Under the pieces are notes generated by a model. That model saw only the letters and a list, made by a program, of their open reading frames with translations. It had not been told where the DNA came from and ran no database searches. From positions 62,001 to 126,000 of the forward strand of contig JABCZR010000014.1 of assembly GCA_013289585.1 (NCBI GenBank): a DNA stretch of 64,000 nucleotides, in the 5' to 3' direction. Both the position numbers and the translations under genes were made by a program. This document shows, piece by piece, positions 8,684 to 17,820 of the stretch. Every line of letters starts with the position of its first letter. The stretch's first letter is position 1. The DNA comes from Acidobacteriota bacterium. GTDB lineage: Bacteria > Acidobacteriota > Terriglobia > Acidiferrales > UBA7541.

Positions 8684-9433
8684 TCATCGCGGGCGAAGGT
8701 CTTTCAGGCGATCCTCGCTGAGGAGATCAACGATAATCCATGCTGTTCCGGCAATCGCGAAGGTCTCGACGGTCTCGCTCCAATTCGAATGGTTGCGGGG
8801 ATCGGAAAGCAGCAACGGTACCCACACAAGCAGCCCAAAGAGCACGAGCATCATTGTCAGAAGGCGAGTGGCGAGAAGCGCCATGCGATTGGTAAGAAGA
8901 GCCACGGCCGCGAGCGCAAAGAAAACAGTGGTCGTTACGGCCCAGAACATCTGACTGGGCGGAAGCCATTTGGGAACAAGACTGGCGGTAGGGTGAAGAT
9001 AAAATGCCTGTTCGAGGGTAAAGGAAGCGGTACACAGGCCCAAAAGAATGCGGCCGATGTGATTTAGTGTTTTCCCTGACCATGCCGGTGACAAGCGCGC
9101 ATAAATGATTACCGCTCCGGCGACGAGAGAGAATTGCTCGAAGAAGTTGCCCCAGCTATTGTAAATCTGCGGAGCGGCGACGACGCGCGGCACGCACTGG
9201 AGAGCGAAGACAAGATAAACCACACCAAGGACGGCGGCGCCCATTTTCGCGATGCGAGGGAACTGAATCGCAGCGCCGCCGAAGATCAGGGCCGCGGCAG
9301 CGGCGTAGACAAGGTAACGCGGTTGATGCCAGCCGTTGTAGTCATGCCAGGCCATCGTGATGAGGCCAAAGGCAAAAGCCGCCAATCCAAACACATGACG
9401 GCCGAGGTTCGAACTGGGCGCTGATACGATCAT
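8684..9433 (-). CDS. Multi-pass membrane protein, DoxX-like superfamily
   Basis: 249 aa with seven to eight hydrophobic segments. Features include the WHDYNGWHQPRY stretch after helix 1 and repeated GA/LL helices resembling DoxX/SURF4-like proteins common in acidobacteria. No catalytic motif is recognised. The ATG at 9433 is preferred to the upstream GTG at 9466, which would add a charged, poorly conserved leader; only a weak AGGA precedes 9433. Neighbouring small membrane proteins on both strands suggest a cluster of envelope proteins, with no function implied. Confidence 0.62.
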   Translation of the reverse strand: MIVSAPSSNLGRHVFGLAAFAFGLITMAWHDYNGWHQPRYLVYAAAAALIFGGAAIQFPRIAKMGAAVLGVVYLVFALQCVPRVVAAPQIYNSWGNFFEQFSLVAGAVIIYARLSPAWSGKTLNHIGRILLGLCTASFTLEQAFYLHPTASLVPKWLPPSQMFWAVTTTVFFALAAVALLTNRMALLATRLLTMMLVLFGLLVWVPLLLSDPRNHSNWSETVETFAIAGTAWIIVDLLSEDRLKDLRPR

Positions 9434-9657
9434 TTGTTTTCGATCCTGCTCACGCGGGTGTATCACGATGCGGGAGAGCCGGTCGCCGGTAACGTTCCTT
9501 TAAGCAACCGGAGGAACGCAAAGGATACACCGAGCTTTATACATCGGGATGGGGCAGGGGCATAGTGCCACAACGCTGGAGTGTGAGGGGAACGGGAAAA
9601 GTCTTGGAAGCAGTTGGGCGGGGGAGTAATCTCGGGACGATGCGGAGGGAGGGCCAC

Positions 9658-10434
9658 ATGGCAGTAACACCGGCAAATGTATTGAATATTCCACGACCGC
9701 CGACGTTCGCGACAGCGGCGGAGAAGCGCGTGCATCGCAAGCGGATGCTGGCGGCGGCATTCCGGCTGTTTTCGCGATTCGGATTTGATGAAGGTGTGGC
9801 AGGACATATTACGGCGCGCGATCCGGAACGACTCGATCATTTCTGGGTGAACCCCTTCGGGATGCACTTCGGGCAGATTCGGGCGTCGGACTTGATATTG
9901 GTGAACCACCGCGGCGAAGTGGTGGAGGGAAAATATCCCGTGAACGGGGCGGCGTTCGCGATTCACTCGCAGGTGCATGCCGCGCGACCGGATGTGGTTG
10001 CGGCGGCGCACGCACATTCGATGTATGGAAAATCCTGGGCGACACTGGGGCGGCTGCTGGATCCCATTACGCAGGACGCTTGCGCGTTTTACGAGGACCA
10101 CGGATTGTTCGCGGACTTTACCAGCGTGGTGTACGAAACGTCGGAAGGCGCGCGAATCGCGGAGGCACTTGGGAAATACAAAGCGGCGATTCTGCGGAAT
10201 CATGGTCTGCTGACCGTTGGGAAATGCGTTGAAGAAGCGGCGTGGTGGTTCATCACCATGGACCGCAGTTGCCAGGCGCAGTTGCTGGCAGAAGCGGCGG
10301 GTGTGCCGGTGAAGATCGATCATGCCACGGCGGTGGCGACGCGGGAGCAGGTCGGAAGCCCGATGGCGGGATGGTTTCAGTTTCAGCCGATGCTGGCGAG
10401 TATTATGCGGGACGAGCCGGAGCTAGTGGAATAG
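9658..10434 (+). CDS. Class II aldolase/adducin family protein
   Basis: 258-aa cytoplasmic protein of the fold used by fuculose-phosphate aldolase and ribulose-5-phosphate 4-epimerase. Metal ligands His118 and His120 (AHAHSMYG) and His182 (RNHGLL) are present. The position that carries the catalytic Glu in FucA-type aldolases reads NGAAF here, so ordinary aldolase chemistry is doubtful; such adducin-like members are often of unknown function or decarboxylase-like. Start 9658 is set by a strong GGAGGGAGGG site 4-5 nt upstream, although ATG 9640 is also in frame. It stands alone on this strand. Confidence 0.82.
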   Translation: MAVTPANVLNIPRPPTFATAAEKRVHRKRMLAAAFRLFSRFGFDEGVAGHITARDPERLDHFWVNPFGMHFGQIRASDLILVNHRGEVVEGKYPVNGAAFAIHSQVHAARPDVVAAAHAHSMYGKSWATLGRLLDPITQDACAFYEDHGLFADFTSVVYETSEGARIAEALGKYKAAILRNHGLLTVGKCVEEAAWWFITMDRSCQAQLLAEAAGVPVKIDHATAVATREQVGSPMAGWFQFQPMLASIMRDEPELVE

Positions 10435-10466
10435 GTTGGCGGGGCAAACGAGGGAAGAATGAAGTG

Positions 10467-10515
10467 GAGAACAGAGAACGGAGAACAGAGAACAGAGAAC
10501 AGAAAACAGAAAACA
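10467..10515 (+). repeat. Seven-copy 7-bp tandem repeat (GAGAACA)
   Basis: Seven consecutive heptamers: five are GAGAACA or GAGAACG and the last two are GAAAACA. The array lies 33 bases after the aldolase-like gene and outside any coding frame. Such arrays are prone to slippage and may vary in copy number between strains. Confidence 0.9.
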
Positions 10516-10671
10516 GATAGGCCTACGGACGCTGCGAGCTAATGAGGCGCCTGCAATAGTCAACGCAGAGTGCGTTTTACCGTTACGAAGAACATTGGAG
10601 AGAATCTGGTGGCGCATTTGTGCGAGACGGTATACTGGTGTCGATTTTAAGATTTAAAAAGGAAGATGCGG

Positions 10672-10959
10672 ATGAGACGAGTTGCTGGGCTGTTCCTGCT
10701 GGTCGTGGTGAGTGGGTGGCTTACGCCGGCGAAGGCGCAAAGCGGCGCTGCAGATACGAATCAGTCGCAGAAGGCGGAACTGAAACAGCAAAAAGCACTC
10801 GCGAAATACCAGAAGTCACAACAGAAAGCTCAACTGAAGGCGCAACAAAAAGCGGACAAGAAGCAGCGGAAAGCCAACGAGAAGTACGCGAAGGAACAAG
10901 AGAAGGCGCAACGGAAGCTGGTGAAGGACGCGGGACGTACAGCCAAACACACATCGTAG
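10672..10959 (+). CDS. Small secreted Lys/Gln/Ala-rich coiled-coil protein
   Basis: 95 aa. Residues 1-22 form a signal peptide ending in AKAQ. The rest is almost entirely Lys, Gln, Ala and Glu in irregular KAQ/QKA units, predicting one long highly basic helix. ATG 10672 is preferred over ATG 10666 because AAGGAAG is 7 nt upstream of the former but touches the latter. No family is recognised. Export and strong positive charge would allow binding to nucleic acid, lipopolysaccharide or peptidoglycan, but nothing in the sequence shows this. Confidence 0.7.
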   Translation: MRRVAGLFLLVVVSGWLTPAKAQSGAADTNQSQKAELKQQKALAKYQKSQQKAQLKAQQKADKKQRKANEKYAKEQEKAQRKLVKDAGRTAKHTS

Positions 10960-11020
10960 CCGGTTGGCGGGTTGGATTGCGTCGGAGGCGTATACGCCGG
11001 GCGCCGTGTGCTCAGTCTGT

Positions 11021-13081
11021 TTATTGGGCGTCCGGAGGTTTTGCGGCGGAGTTGGCGTTGAGATAGCGGTCGAACCAGTAGAGCTGCCAGTTGAGGCTTT
11101 CGACGAGGTGCTTGGGTTCGCCGGTGCGAGTGAGGTTGTGGTTTTCGCGGGGGAAGAGGACGAGTTCCGAAGGAACGCCGTAATGCTGGAGGGCGCGGAA
11201 CCATTGTTCGCCCTGCTCGATGGGAACGCGGAAGTCAAAATCGGAGTGAAGGACGAGGGTCGGCGTTTTCACGTTGCGCGCGTACTTCAGCGGCGAGGCA
11301 GCCCAGTATTCGTCGAAGTCATCGAAGAGGATACCGTTGAAATACTCTTCGTGGCCGTAGGCGCCGTCGCGAGTGCCTTCATCGCTGATGAAATTGGAGA
11401 CGGAGCGCAGAGCGACGGCGGCTTTAAAACGGTTGGTGTGCGAAACGATCCAGTTGGTGAGATAACCGCCGTAGCTACCGCCGGTGACGCCCAGTTTGTC
11501 CGCATCAAGCCAGGGATATTGCTTTAACGCGGCGTCCACTCCTGCCATGACGTCCTGATAGTCCATGACGCCCCAATTGTTGATTTCGCCACGTTCGAAT
11601 TTTTCACCGTAGCCGGTGGAGCCGCGGGGATTGCAAAAGAAAACGGCGTAGCCCTTTGCGGCGTAGACCTGGAACTCGTGATACCAATCCACGCCGAACA
11701 TGCCTTCCGGGCCGCCGTGAATGACGAGGACCATGGGATATTTTTTGCCGGTCTGCCAGCCCACGGGCTTAACGAAGAAGCCTTCGACAGGCCAGCCGTC
11801 GGAGCTTCTGTATTCGAGGCGTTCGACAGGTTGAAGATCGAGTTGCGCCCAGAGGGCCGTGTTGAGGTGGGTTAGCTGGCGTTCGCCTTTGCCGTCGAGA
11901 TTGGCGACGTAAAGATCGTCGAGATGCTGGAAGTCGTTGGCGAGATAGACGATTTTACCGGCGGTGGCGTTGATGTCGAAAGCGTGGACGGCGCGCGGGC
12001 CGGAGATGATTGCGGAGAAAGTGCGTGCGGCCGTGTCGGTGCGAAAGAGCTGGATTTCACCCTTTACACCGGCTGCGAAAAACGCCGACGAGGGCATGGG
12101 CCAACGCAATTCGGTGGGGATGAGGTCGAGACCGTTTACGGCAAGTTGGGAAGGAGAGCCGCCCGCGGAATTCACGAGGTAGAGCTTGGGAAATTGATGA
12201 CGGGAATCCGGCTGACCGGCGAAAAGGATTTGTTTGCCGTCGGGAGACCAGCGAGGGCTGTCGTCGTCGAAGGCGTGATCGGAGATTTTGGAGAGCGCGC
12301 CGCCGGCTGCGGGAATCACCCAGACGTCGGTGTTCTGGCTATCGTCGAAGGCCTTTCCGGTGCGATCAGAGACGAAGGCGATGCGGGTGCCGTCGGGCGA
12401 CCATTGCGGATCACTGTCGTTCCAGTCCTGGCCATCGGTGATCTGTTTGGCATCGCCGCCTGGAAGGCTGACGATCCACAAATGGCGGCGCTTGTCGTCG
12501 TACCAACCGGTGTCATTGAACTTGTACTGGATATGAGAGTAATGGCGGACGTCGCTTTTGCGATCGGCCGGGGCGATGGCGTCGGAAGGACCTGAGGAGC
12601 TGAGGGCAACAATGCGGGTGCCGTCGGGCGACCATTGAAAAGTTTGGACGCCATTTTTCAGTTTGGTGAGGGCGATGGCTTCGCCGCCTGTCGTCATGGG
12701 GAGGAGATAGATTTGTGATTTAGCGGGATCGGCGGCGGGATCAGAATTGCGAGTGGAGATGATGGCTAGAGTCTTGCCGTCGGGGCTCCAACGTGGAGAG
12801 TTGGAATTGAAACCTTCGGCGCTGAGGCGACGCGGCGGGGCAGCGCCATCCGTGGCGACAAGCCAGACGGAGGATTCGCGACGATTTTTCTTCTGGTCGA
12901 TGGTGGTCAGGACGTAGGCGACGGCCTGGGCGTCGGGAGAGAGATGAGGGTCGCCGATAAATTGAAAGGAGAAATAATCTTCTGGTGTGACGCCACGGCG
13001 GGCTTGTGCGCGCACCGCGGTGGATGCGAGCATAACGATCAAGAGGGATGCGGCGAAAAATAATTTGGGATGTCTTCTCAT
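11021..13081 (-). CDS. S9 family prolyl oligopeptidase-type serine peptidase
   Basis: 686-aa exported peptidase. A signal peptide (residues 1-25, cleavage near VRAQA) precedes a TolB/WD-like beta-propeller with repeated SPDG motifs (for example PRWSPDGKT), then an alpha/beta-hydrolase catalytic domain. Nucleophile Ser536 lies in GGSYGG, with the acid in HSDFDFRVP and the histidine in ENHNL. This matches S9C acylaminoacyl-peptidase/dipeptidyl peptidases that trim peptides in the periplasm. The gene is monocistronic, convergent with the small lysine-rich gene. The ATG at 13081 gives a complete signal peptide. Confidence 0.93.
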   Translation of the reverse strand: MRRHPKLFFAASLLIVMLASTAVRAQARRGVTPEDYFSFQFIGDPHLSPDAQAVAYVLTTIDQKKNRRESSVWLVATDGAAPPRRLSAEGFNSNSPRWSPDGKTLAIISTRNSDPAADPAKSQIYLLPMTTGGEAIALTKLKNGVQTFQWSPDGTRIVALSSSGPSDAIAPADRKSDVRHYSHIQYKFNDTGWYDDKRRHLWIVSLPGGDAKQITDGQDWNDSDPQWSPDGTRIAFVSDRTGKAFDDSQNTDVWVIPAAGGALSKISDHAFDDDSPRWSPDGKQILFAGQPDSRHQFPKLYLVNSAGGSPSQLAVNGLDLIPTELRWPMPSSAFFAAGVKGEIQLFRTDTAARTFSAIISGPRAVHAFDINATAGKIVYLANDFQHLDDLYVANLDGKGERQLTHLNTALWAQLDLQPVERLEYRSSDGWPVEGFFVKPVGWQTGKKYPMVLVIHGGPEGMFGVDWYHEFQVYAAKGYAVFFCNPRGSTGYGEKFERGEINNWGVMDYQDVMAGVDAALKQYPWLDADKLGVTGGSYGGYLTNWIVSHTNRFKAAVALRSVSNFISDEGTRDGAYGHEEYFNGILFDDFDEYWAASPLKYARNVKTPTLVLHSDFDFRVPIEQGEQWFRALQHYGVPSELVLFPRENHNLTRTGEPKHLVESLNWQLYWFDRYLNANSAAKPPDAQ

Positions 13082-13199
13082 GGTGCCGAAGACTTTAACA
13101 TAGGAGGAAATAACGACAAACGAACGCGGTTTGTTCGATTAAAGGCCCGGATTGCGGCAGGATATTTAGACTTTTTATGTACGCCCAGCGATTTTGAGA

Positions 13200-13223
13200 G
13201 GGGGCACAAACGATGGTGCCCCC
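13200..13223 (-). terminator. GC-rich hairpin after the frameshifted gene
   Basis: Perfect 8-bp inverted repeat GGGGGCAC / GTGCCCCC with an 8-base loop, 20 bases past the stop of the minus-strand gene ending at 13243. The T tract that would define an intrinsic terminator is weak on this strand, so it may instead be an RNA-stabilising 3' hairpin. Confidence 0.5.
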
Positions 13224-13242
13224 TTCGTATGCAATGATGCAG

Positions 13243-14367
13243 TTATGGGTGGGCTTTGAAAGCGACGGCTTGCATGATCCACTTTGCGGACGAAGTCATC
13301 GGGGCGGTGACGTTATAGCTTCCGAGAACGGAAACAATGCTGTAGGTGCCGCCGGCACCGGTAGAAACACTACCGGTCATGTTGGCGGTAACCATGAGTG
13401 CTGGATCGCCAACGGCGCTAGCGGCGTGAAAAATCTTGATGCAGGGATCTGTCGTCAGAACGACACCCGTGTTGGTGTAGGTGTTGTTCTTGGAGTCCGA
13501 AAGGGATGTGGGATAGTAAACGCCGCTGGAAAAAGCCATCACGATGAGATTTCCCGTAAGGGTGGGGAACTGGAATTTCATAGTGCTAGAGGTTTCATTT
13601 CTGCCATTGAAGTGCACCAAGCGCAAGACGCGAATTCCAGCGGGAAGGGCAGTACCGGCCGCGGCTGATTTCAAGGCGATGGCCACCGAGCCCCACCCGG
13701 TGCTGGGGGAAATTGCCATCGAGGGATTGATCGATCCGGCCGAAGCCTGAACCTGATATTGGGCAGCCTGACTGCCGCTATAGTCTGCGCTCAGGAGATT
13801 CCACGGGGCTGAACCTTGCGACCAGGTAGTGCCGCTTCCAGAGTCGCCAGCCGCATATTGATAAATCAAGTCGCCAGCCGTTGAAGTATTTAGACTGCCG
13901 GAATTAATTGAAGTGCTGGTGGAAAAAGCCCCGCTGGAACCGTCGAAAGCGTTCGCGGTGGCCACGTTGTTAAATTCGGATACCACAGCGGAAACGAAAT
14001 CCGCGTTGTGGCCGGTGACATTCACACGAACGACGGTTGTGCCCGCAGCCACGTTAAGCGCGTAGTAGATAGCCGAGATTGTCCCATGAGTGGTATCCGT
14101 CACGGAGGCGCCCAGTTTCCAGGTGTTGCCCTTGTCGTCCGAAACGCTGAGTGAGGGGGGGACCAGTGCTGTCCAATTGAAAGCCACAAATAAGAGCGTT
14201 CCCCGGCAGGGTCGCGTTGGGCAGCGGGAGATTGTAGGAACCACCTGAACTGACGAAATCATGCAAGGTTCCTGAACCGCTGACATGCTGAATGAGAGTC
14301 GGCGTCTGTGCTGGGGCGATCGAAGCCGCACAGAGTGCAATTGCAATCAAGATAAAGATTTTCGCAT
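13243..14367 (-). pseudogene. Secreted beta-rich protein with two duplicated halves, frameshifted
   Basis: A secreted protein split over two frames. Bases about 14350-14205 encode a signal-peptide-like hydrophobic stretch ending in APAQ, then TLIQHVSGSGTLHDF. The remainder is read one base out of step, from LLFVAFNW to the stop at 13243. Removing one base from the run at 14201-14204 restores ATLPGTLLFVAFNW. The start is also off: an ATG at 14367 would give a good signal peptide if the adjacent A run had one more base. The two halves are homologous (LPGTLLFVAFNW...SLSVSDDKGNTW versus LTGNLIVMAFSS...SLSDSKNNTY). Either the gene is decaying or the assembly has homopolymer errors. Function unknown; an adhesin-like or carbohydrate-binding surface role is possible. 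Confidence 0.7.
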
Positions 14368-15069
14368 TATCGTCACAATCTGCGAGGAGGTGGCGCACGC
14401 ATGAGTACGCGCCAACGTCCCGGCATTTAATTTGTTTTAGACCCCGGTCTTGAGTGGCCAGCGACTGGGCAATTGCAGGCGTCACCGTTCAGACCGTAAC
14501 AAGAGTTCCAACTCAAAGCTGTCCGCTAAGGGACAGGTGGAGACTCTTTTTTAGTTTTTATCGGTTCTCCGGGCTGGAAACGAAGGAGAGCCGCTATTGC
14601 AACTGGGATATGCATTATCGCACGGGTCTAAAAATAAGTCTCTACAGTGGAATACTGAGTATGGAGCAAGTAAACAGAATGGGCCGGTTGTAGTCTTTTC
14701 CGGCTGGGCAGGGAGAAGAGAACCCGATCTTATTAGGAGTTTGTGAAAAGTCTTCAGAAAGAGGGCAGTGTGCCAATCTGGAACTGCGATTTACAGTAAT
14801 TCAGATCAAACGGAAATTGCGGACGTAAAGAGTACCAAAAGTGAAAAACCGAGACCGAACTTAACGGTTGGAGAAGAGGGTGTGCGCAAGATATCCAAGG
14901 GTTGCATGAGAACTGGGAAGAGCAGCTCGCGAGAACGCCGTTTTCGAAAAACTCAAGAGCGCGCAAGCGAATGGAAGGAATCACGGTTGGGCTAGGGCGA
15001 TGTATTTTGACATCCCCCGCACTTATCGAATAGCTCCGCTAAGAAAATACCAATCGAGCCAAAACCTGC
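14368..15069. other. Intergenic region with structured elements
   Basis: About 700 bases. It holds a T-tract-bearing double hairpin (14502-14552) and a second inverted repeat, GGTTCTCC (14563-14570) with GGAGAGCC (14585-14592). No open frame has a credible translation or ribosome-binding site. Confidence 0.55.
14502..14552 (+). terminator. Intrinsic-terminator-like double hairpin not following a gene
   Basis: Outer stem AGAGTTCCA (14502-14510) pairs with TGGA-G-ACTCT (14538-14547), one bulge. Inner stem CTGTCC (14519-14524) pairs with GGACAG (14531-14536). A run of six T and then AGTTTTT follow on the plus strand. The nearest upstream gene is on the opposite strand, so a short non-coding transcript could end here. 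Confidence 0.45.
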
Positions 15070-16128
15070 CTAGGGCTGAGTTTCGACGAGTTTCCAGGTT
15101 GGGTCGGGATTGTATTCGGTCATGGCAGCGGCGAGTTTGGTGGTGTTGGGGCCGAGGTTTTTTTCGTAGACGCGGCCCTGCTGGTTGATGATGAAAGTCA
15201 TCACGCCGGAATTGCCCCATTTGTCTGGATAGGCTACCAGCGCGTAACCGGCGATCATGTTGCCGTTAATGATATAGCTGTATTTACCGCCGGGGGCGTG
15301 CGGTCCCTGTCGAGTGAGGATCTTGAAATAGTAGCCGTGATATGGCGCGTGATCAATTTCGGGAGCTTCCTTGTCGGAGCCTCCCTTTCCCGCCGCGCCA
15401 GCGGGTGAACCGGCAGGACCGTAGCCTTCTGCCTGAGCAGCGGCGATGAGTTTTCCGAGGGGGCTCGGCTTGTCGTCTTCAGAAGTTTCCCAGTACAGAC
15501 CATTGTGAGAACCGGGAGTGCTCAGGAACCTTTGCGCGTATTCGGCGACGCCGTCGTGATCCCAATCGCCTTCGGTGTAGTACTCCCACTGGGCGACTGC
15601 ATAGGCGCGGCAGGTGGCGATGGCGGAGAGTTCATCTTCGCCGACGCGACGATTGAATACCTCGTCGAGACCGGCTTCCGTATCGAAAAACCATTTTCCA
15701 TTCTTCTGCACAAGGGGAATGGCGGTAGGCCAATTGACATTACCAATAACGACGGTGAATTTGGCATCGTCGATTTTCTGGAGTTGAGCGGATTCGCCGA
15801 GGGCCGCCGCAAAATCGTCGAGGTCCTTGGCGTCCTCGACATCGTCGCCAGAGAGGAGGCGGTCGTAGTCCGGGCCGTAAACTTTGGCGAGGGTGGCGCG
15901 GTCCTTGGCTTTGCCTGCGGAAACGAGAGCCTGCAAAGCGTCATCAGCAGAAGCGAAAGTGCTCTGCGATGAAGCCTGGGCTCTAGCTGACGATGCAGTG
16001 CCGAGGAGTCCGCCGAGAACGAATATCGAGGCAGTCAGCAGCACGGAGAATGCAGATCGAAGATGGGAATGAATCACTCGTTGATCTCCCTTGAGGATTT
16101 CGGCCGGGCTTCCAAGTATGGTCTTCAT
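15070..16128 (-). CDS. DUF2950 family exported protein
   Basis: 352 aa. A long basic leader and hydrophobic core end at SSARAQ, a likely signal-peptidase site (about 45-51). The mature protein has the DUF2950 pattern: an early FASADDALQALVSA helix, a middle TCRAYAVAQWEYY region, then PYHGYYFKILTRQG and a C-terminal INQQGRVYEKNLGP. The function is unknown. The gene overlaps the end of the DUF3300 gene by 4 nt (ATGA) with GGGGAAG as its ribosome-binding site. DUF3300 and DUF2950 are recurrent neighbours in Gram-negative genomes, which supports a joint envelope role. Confidence 0.9.
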   Translation of the reverse strand: MKTILGSPAEILKGDQRVIHSHLRSAFSVLLTASIFVLGGLLGTASSARAQASSQSTFASADDALQALVSAGKAKDRATLAKVYGPDYDRLLSGDDVEDAKDLDDFAAALGESAQLQKIDDAKFTVVIGNVNWPTAIPLVQKNGKWFFDTEAGLDEVFNRRVGEDELSAIATCRAYAVAQWEYYTEGDWDHDGVAEYAQRFLSTPGSHNGLYWETSEDDKPSPLGKLIAAAQAEGYGPAGSPAGAAGKGGSDKEAPEIDHAPYHGYYFKILTRQGPHAPGGKYSYIINGNMIAGYALVAYPDKWGNSGVMTFIINQQGRVYEKNLGPNTTKLAAAMTEYNPDPTWKLVETQP

Positions 16129-17813
16129 GGCTTCCCCTTTTGACCGCCACGCTGCTGTGCGGGAGCTTGCGGGGGCCTACTTTGTGGCTGGGGCTGAGGC
16201 CGCGGCTGAGGAGCCGACCGTTGAGGTTGAGCCGCTTGCTGGCGGCTGTTCTGGCCGCGTTGGCTGGAGGTACGCGGGTCAAAATTGGCTTCATTCGGGT
16301 TAAAGGTGTGCGGAGTGGGGCGAGTCATCTGGGATTGAGGAGCCGGGCGCGTCTGAGGCTGCTGACCCTGAGGGCGCGAAGGTTGCGACTGATTGTTCGG
16401 ACGGTTCTGCGCGGGTTGGGACGGCGTGGAAGCGGGCCGCTGCTGAGCAGTGGGTGGCCGGTCATTGCGAGTGGAGTTGTCACGGCCACGGTACTGATCG
16501 ATCTGGGGACTGCTGCGGTCAATGTTGCTGTCAATCATTTTGTTGGTGGGCGCTGGACGAGCATTGCCAGCGGGTTGGGTGTAGGGCCGGTCAGTGTTGC
16601 CGGGTCTGTTCCCGGGCTGAGCGTTGCCGTTCGGCCGTCCGTTTGATCCGTTATTTCCCGGAGTATTGTTTCCTTGGGCGCTGACCGGCCTATCATTGTT
16701 GCCGTTGTTTCCCGAGGCGTTACCTGGCCGACCGTTGTTGCCGTTGTTTCCCGACGCATTACCCGGCCTACCGTTGTTGCCATTGTTTCCCGACGCGTTA
16801 CCCGACCGACCATTGTATCCATTGTTTCCCTGGGTGTTGCCGGGGCGGCCGTTGTTCTGGTAGTTTCCGCGATCGACGCGATTATTGTTCGCCTGGACGT
16901 TATTGTAGTTGACGTTCTTGTGGACCGAATTGTAGTGATTGATGTTGTTCACATTTACGGTGCGATTGACGACGTTCCGGTTGACGTTGATGTTGGTATA
17001 GCGATTGTTGACGTAAATGTTGTTGTTGATATTCACGTTGACGCGGCTGCGGCCAATCCAACCGCAATTCCAGCAACCGGCGCCCCAACCTCCGGGATGC
17101 CAGCCGGTGTAATAGACGCCGCCCCAGCCGCCGCCGTAGCCCCAGCGGAAGCCCAGGTTCAGCCAAACGCCGATGGGATAGCCGACGCCAAAGGTGATGG
17201 CCGGACCGTAATAGGGCCGGCGATAGTAAATGATGGCGGGATCATAGACAGGGACGTAGATGTACTGCGGCTGATAGGGATTGATGGCGATGTAGTTGTC
17301 CTGCTCTAGAACCTCCTGCTGCTGCGAAGATTGCAAATTTCCTGCGGCGCGAGCCATGTGGCGGAGACGCTGAACCGAAGAAGCGACGTCGGTGGACTGG
17401 TTGACGTAGGCTTGCCCAATCGAAGTGGTCCAGTCAATCTTGTCGGCCATCATGCCAATGACGGTGGGGTAGTGCGCGACGGCGCGCACGCTGACATCCC
17501 AGTTCTGATCGTCAACGCCATTGTCGCCATTGGCGCGGACGTAGCGCGCGGCTTCCTCGACCTGGTCGGGAAACGTTGAAGCGACAAAAAACTGTGCGAG
17601 GAGCGGGTCAGGGTAAAGCGCAATGGGAGAGAGAAGATTGTCAAGTTGCTCAGGCGAAAAGTTTTCGTATCCAGGACCCTGATCCTGCTGTTGATATTGC
17701 GGCTGGTCCTGCTGCTGATCCTGGGGAAGCGCGCTCGGGGGTGCGGGAGCGGCAAGGAGAGAAGAGAGATTTAGGAAACTAAAGGTGAGTAGGACGGCCA
17801 GAGCTCTAAGCAT
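16125..17813 (-). CDS. DUF3300 family exported protein with Asn/Gly repeats
   Basis: 562 aa. A signal peptide (1-21) and Gln-rich linker precede the DUF3300 domain (about 50-260), with LLSPIALYPDPLLAQ and YIYVPVYDPAIIYY. A Trp/Gly/Tyr-rich hydrophobic patch, an Asn/Val-rich segment (VNVNINNN type) and four 13-residue repeats of GNASGNNGNNGRP type follow; a Pro/Gln-rich basic tail ends the protein. Such low-complexity tails suggest cell-surface exposure. ATG 17813 is preceded by AAAGGAG about 11 nt away, inside a leader able to fold over that site. It forms an operon with the DUF2950 gene. Confidence 0.88.
   Translation of the reverse strand: MLRALAVLLTFSFLNLSSLLAAPAPPSALPQDQQQDQPQYQQQDQGPGYENFSPEQLDNLLSPIALYPDPLLAQFFVASTFPDQVEEAARYVRANGDNGVDDQNWDVSVRAVAHYPTVIGMMADKIDWTTSIGQAYVNQSTDVASSVQRLRHMARAAGNLQSSQQQEVLEQDNYIAINPYQPQYIYVPVYDPAIIYYRRPYYGPAITFGVGYPIGVWLNLGFRWGYGGGWGGVYYTGWHPGGWGAGCWNCGWIGRSRVNVNINNNIYVNNRYTNINVNRNVVNRTVNVNNINHYNSVHKNVNYNNVQANNNRVDRGNYQNNGRPGNTQGNNGYNGRSGNASGNNGNNGRPGNASGNNGNNGRPGNASGNNGNNDRPVSAQGNNTPGNNGSNGRPNGNAQPGNRPGNTDRPYTQPAGNARPAPTNKMIDSNIDRSSPQIDQYRGRDNSTRNDRPPTAQQRPASTPSQPAQNRPNNQSQPSRPQGQQPQTRPAPQSQMTRPTPHTFNPNEANFDPRTSSQRGQNSRQQAAQPQRSAPQPRPQPQPQSRPPQAPAQQRGGQKGKP
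16689..16844 (-). repeat. Four 39-bp in-frame tandem repeats
   Basis: Units at 16689-16727, 16728-16766, 16767-16805 and 16806-16844 encode 13-residue Asn/Gly/Arg/Pro repeats inside the DUF3300 gene. The first three are the most alike. The 39-base period keeps the frame, so copy-number change would alter tail length without breaking the protein. Confidence 0.85.
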
Positions 17814-17820
17814 GAGTCAG

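Noticed and set aside
14368-14600. Cyclic di-GMP or other riboswitch in the region upstream of the frameshifted gene
   Set aside because: The stems are real, but the conserved loops and receptor motifs of known riboswitch classes are missing, and the orientation relative to the gene does not fit.
16689-16844. CRISPR-like array
   Set aside because: The repeats are contiguous without spacers, are in frame and encode a protein tail.
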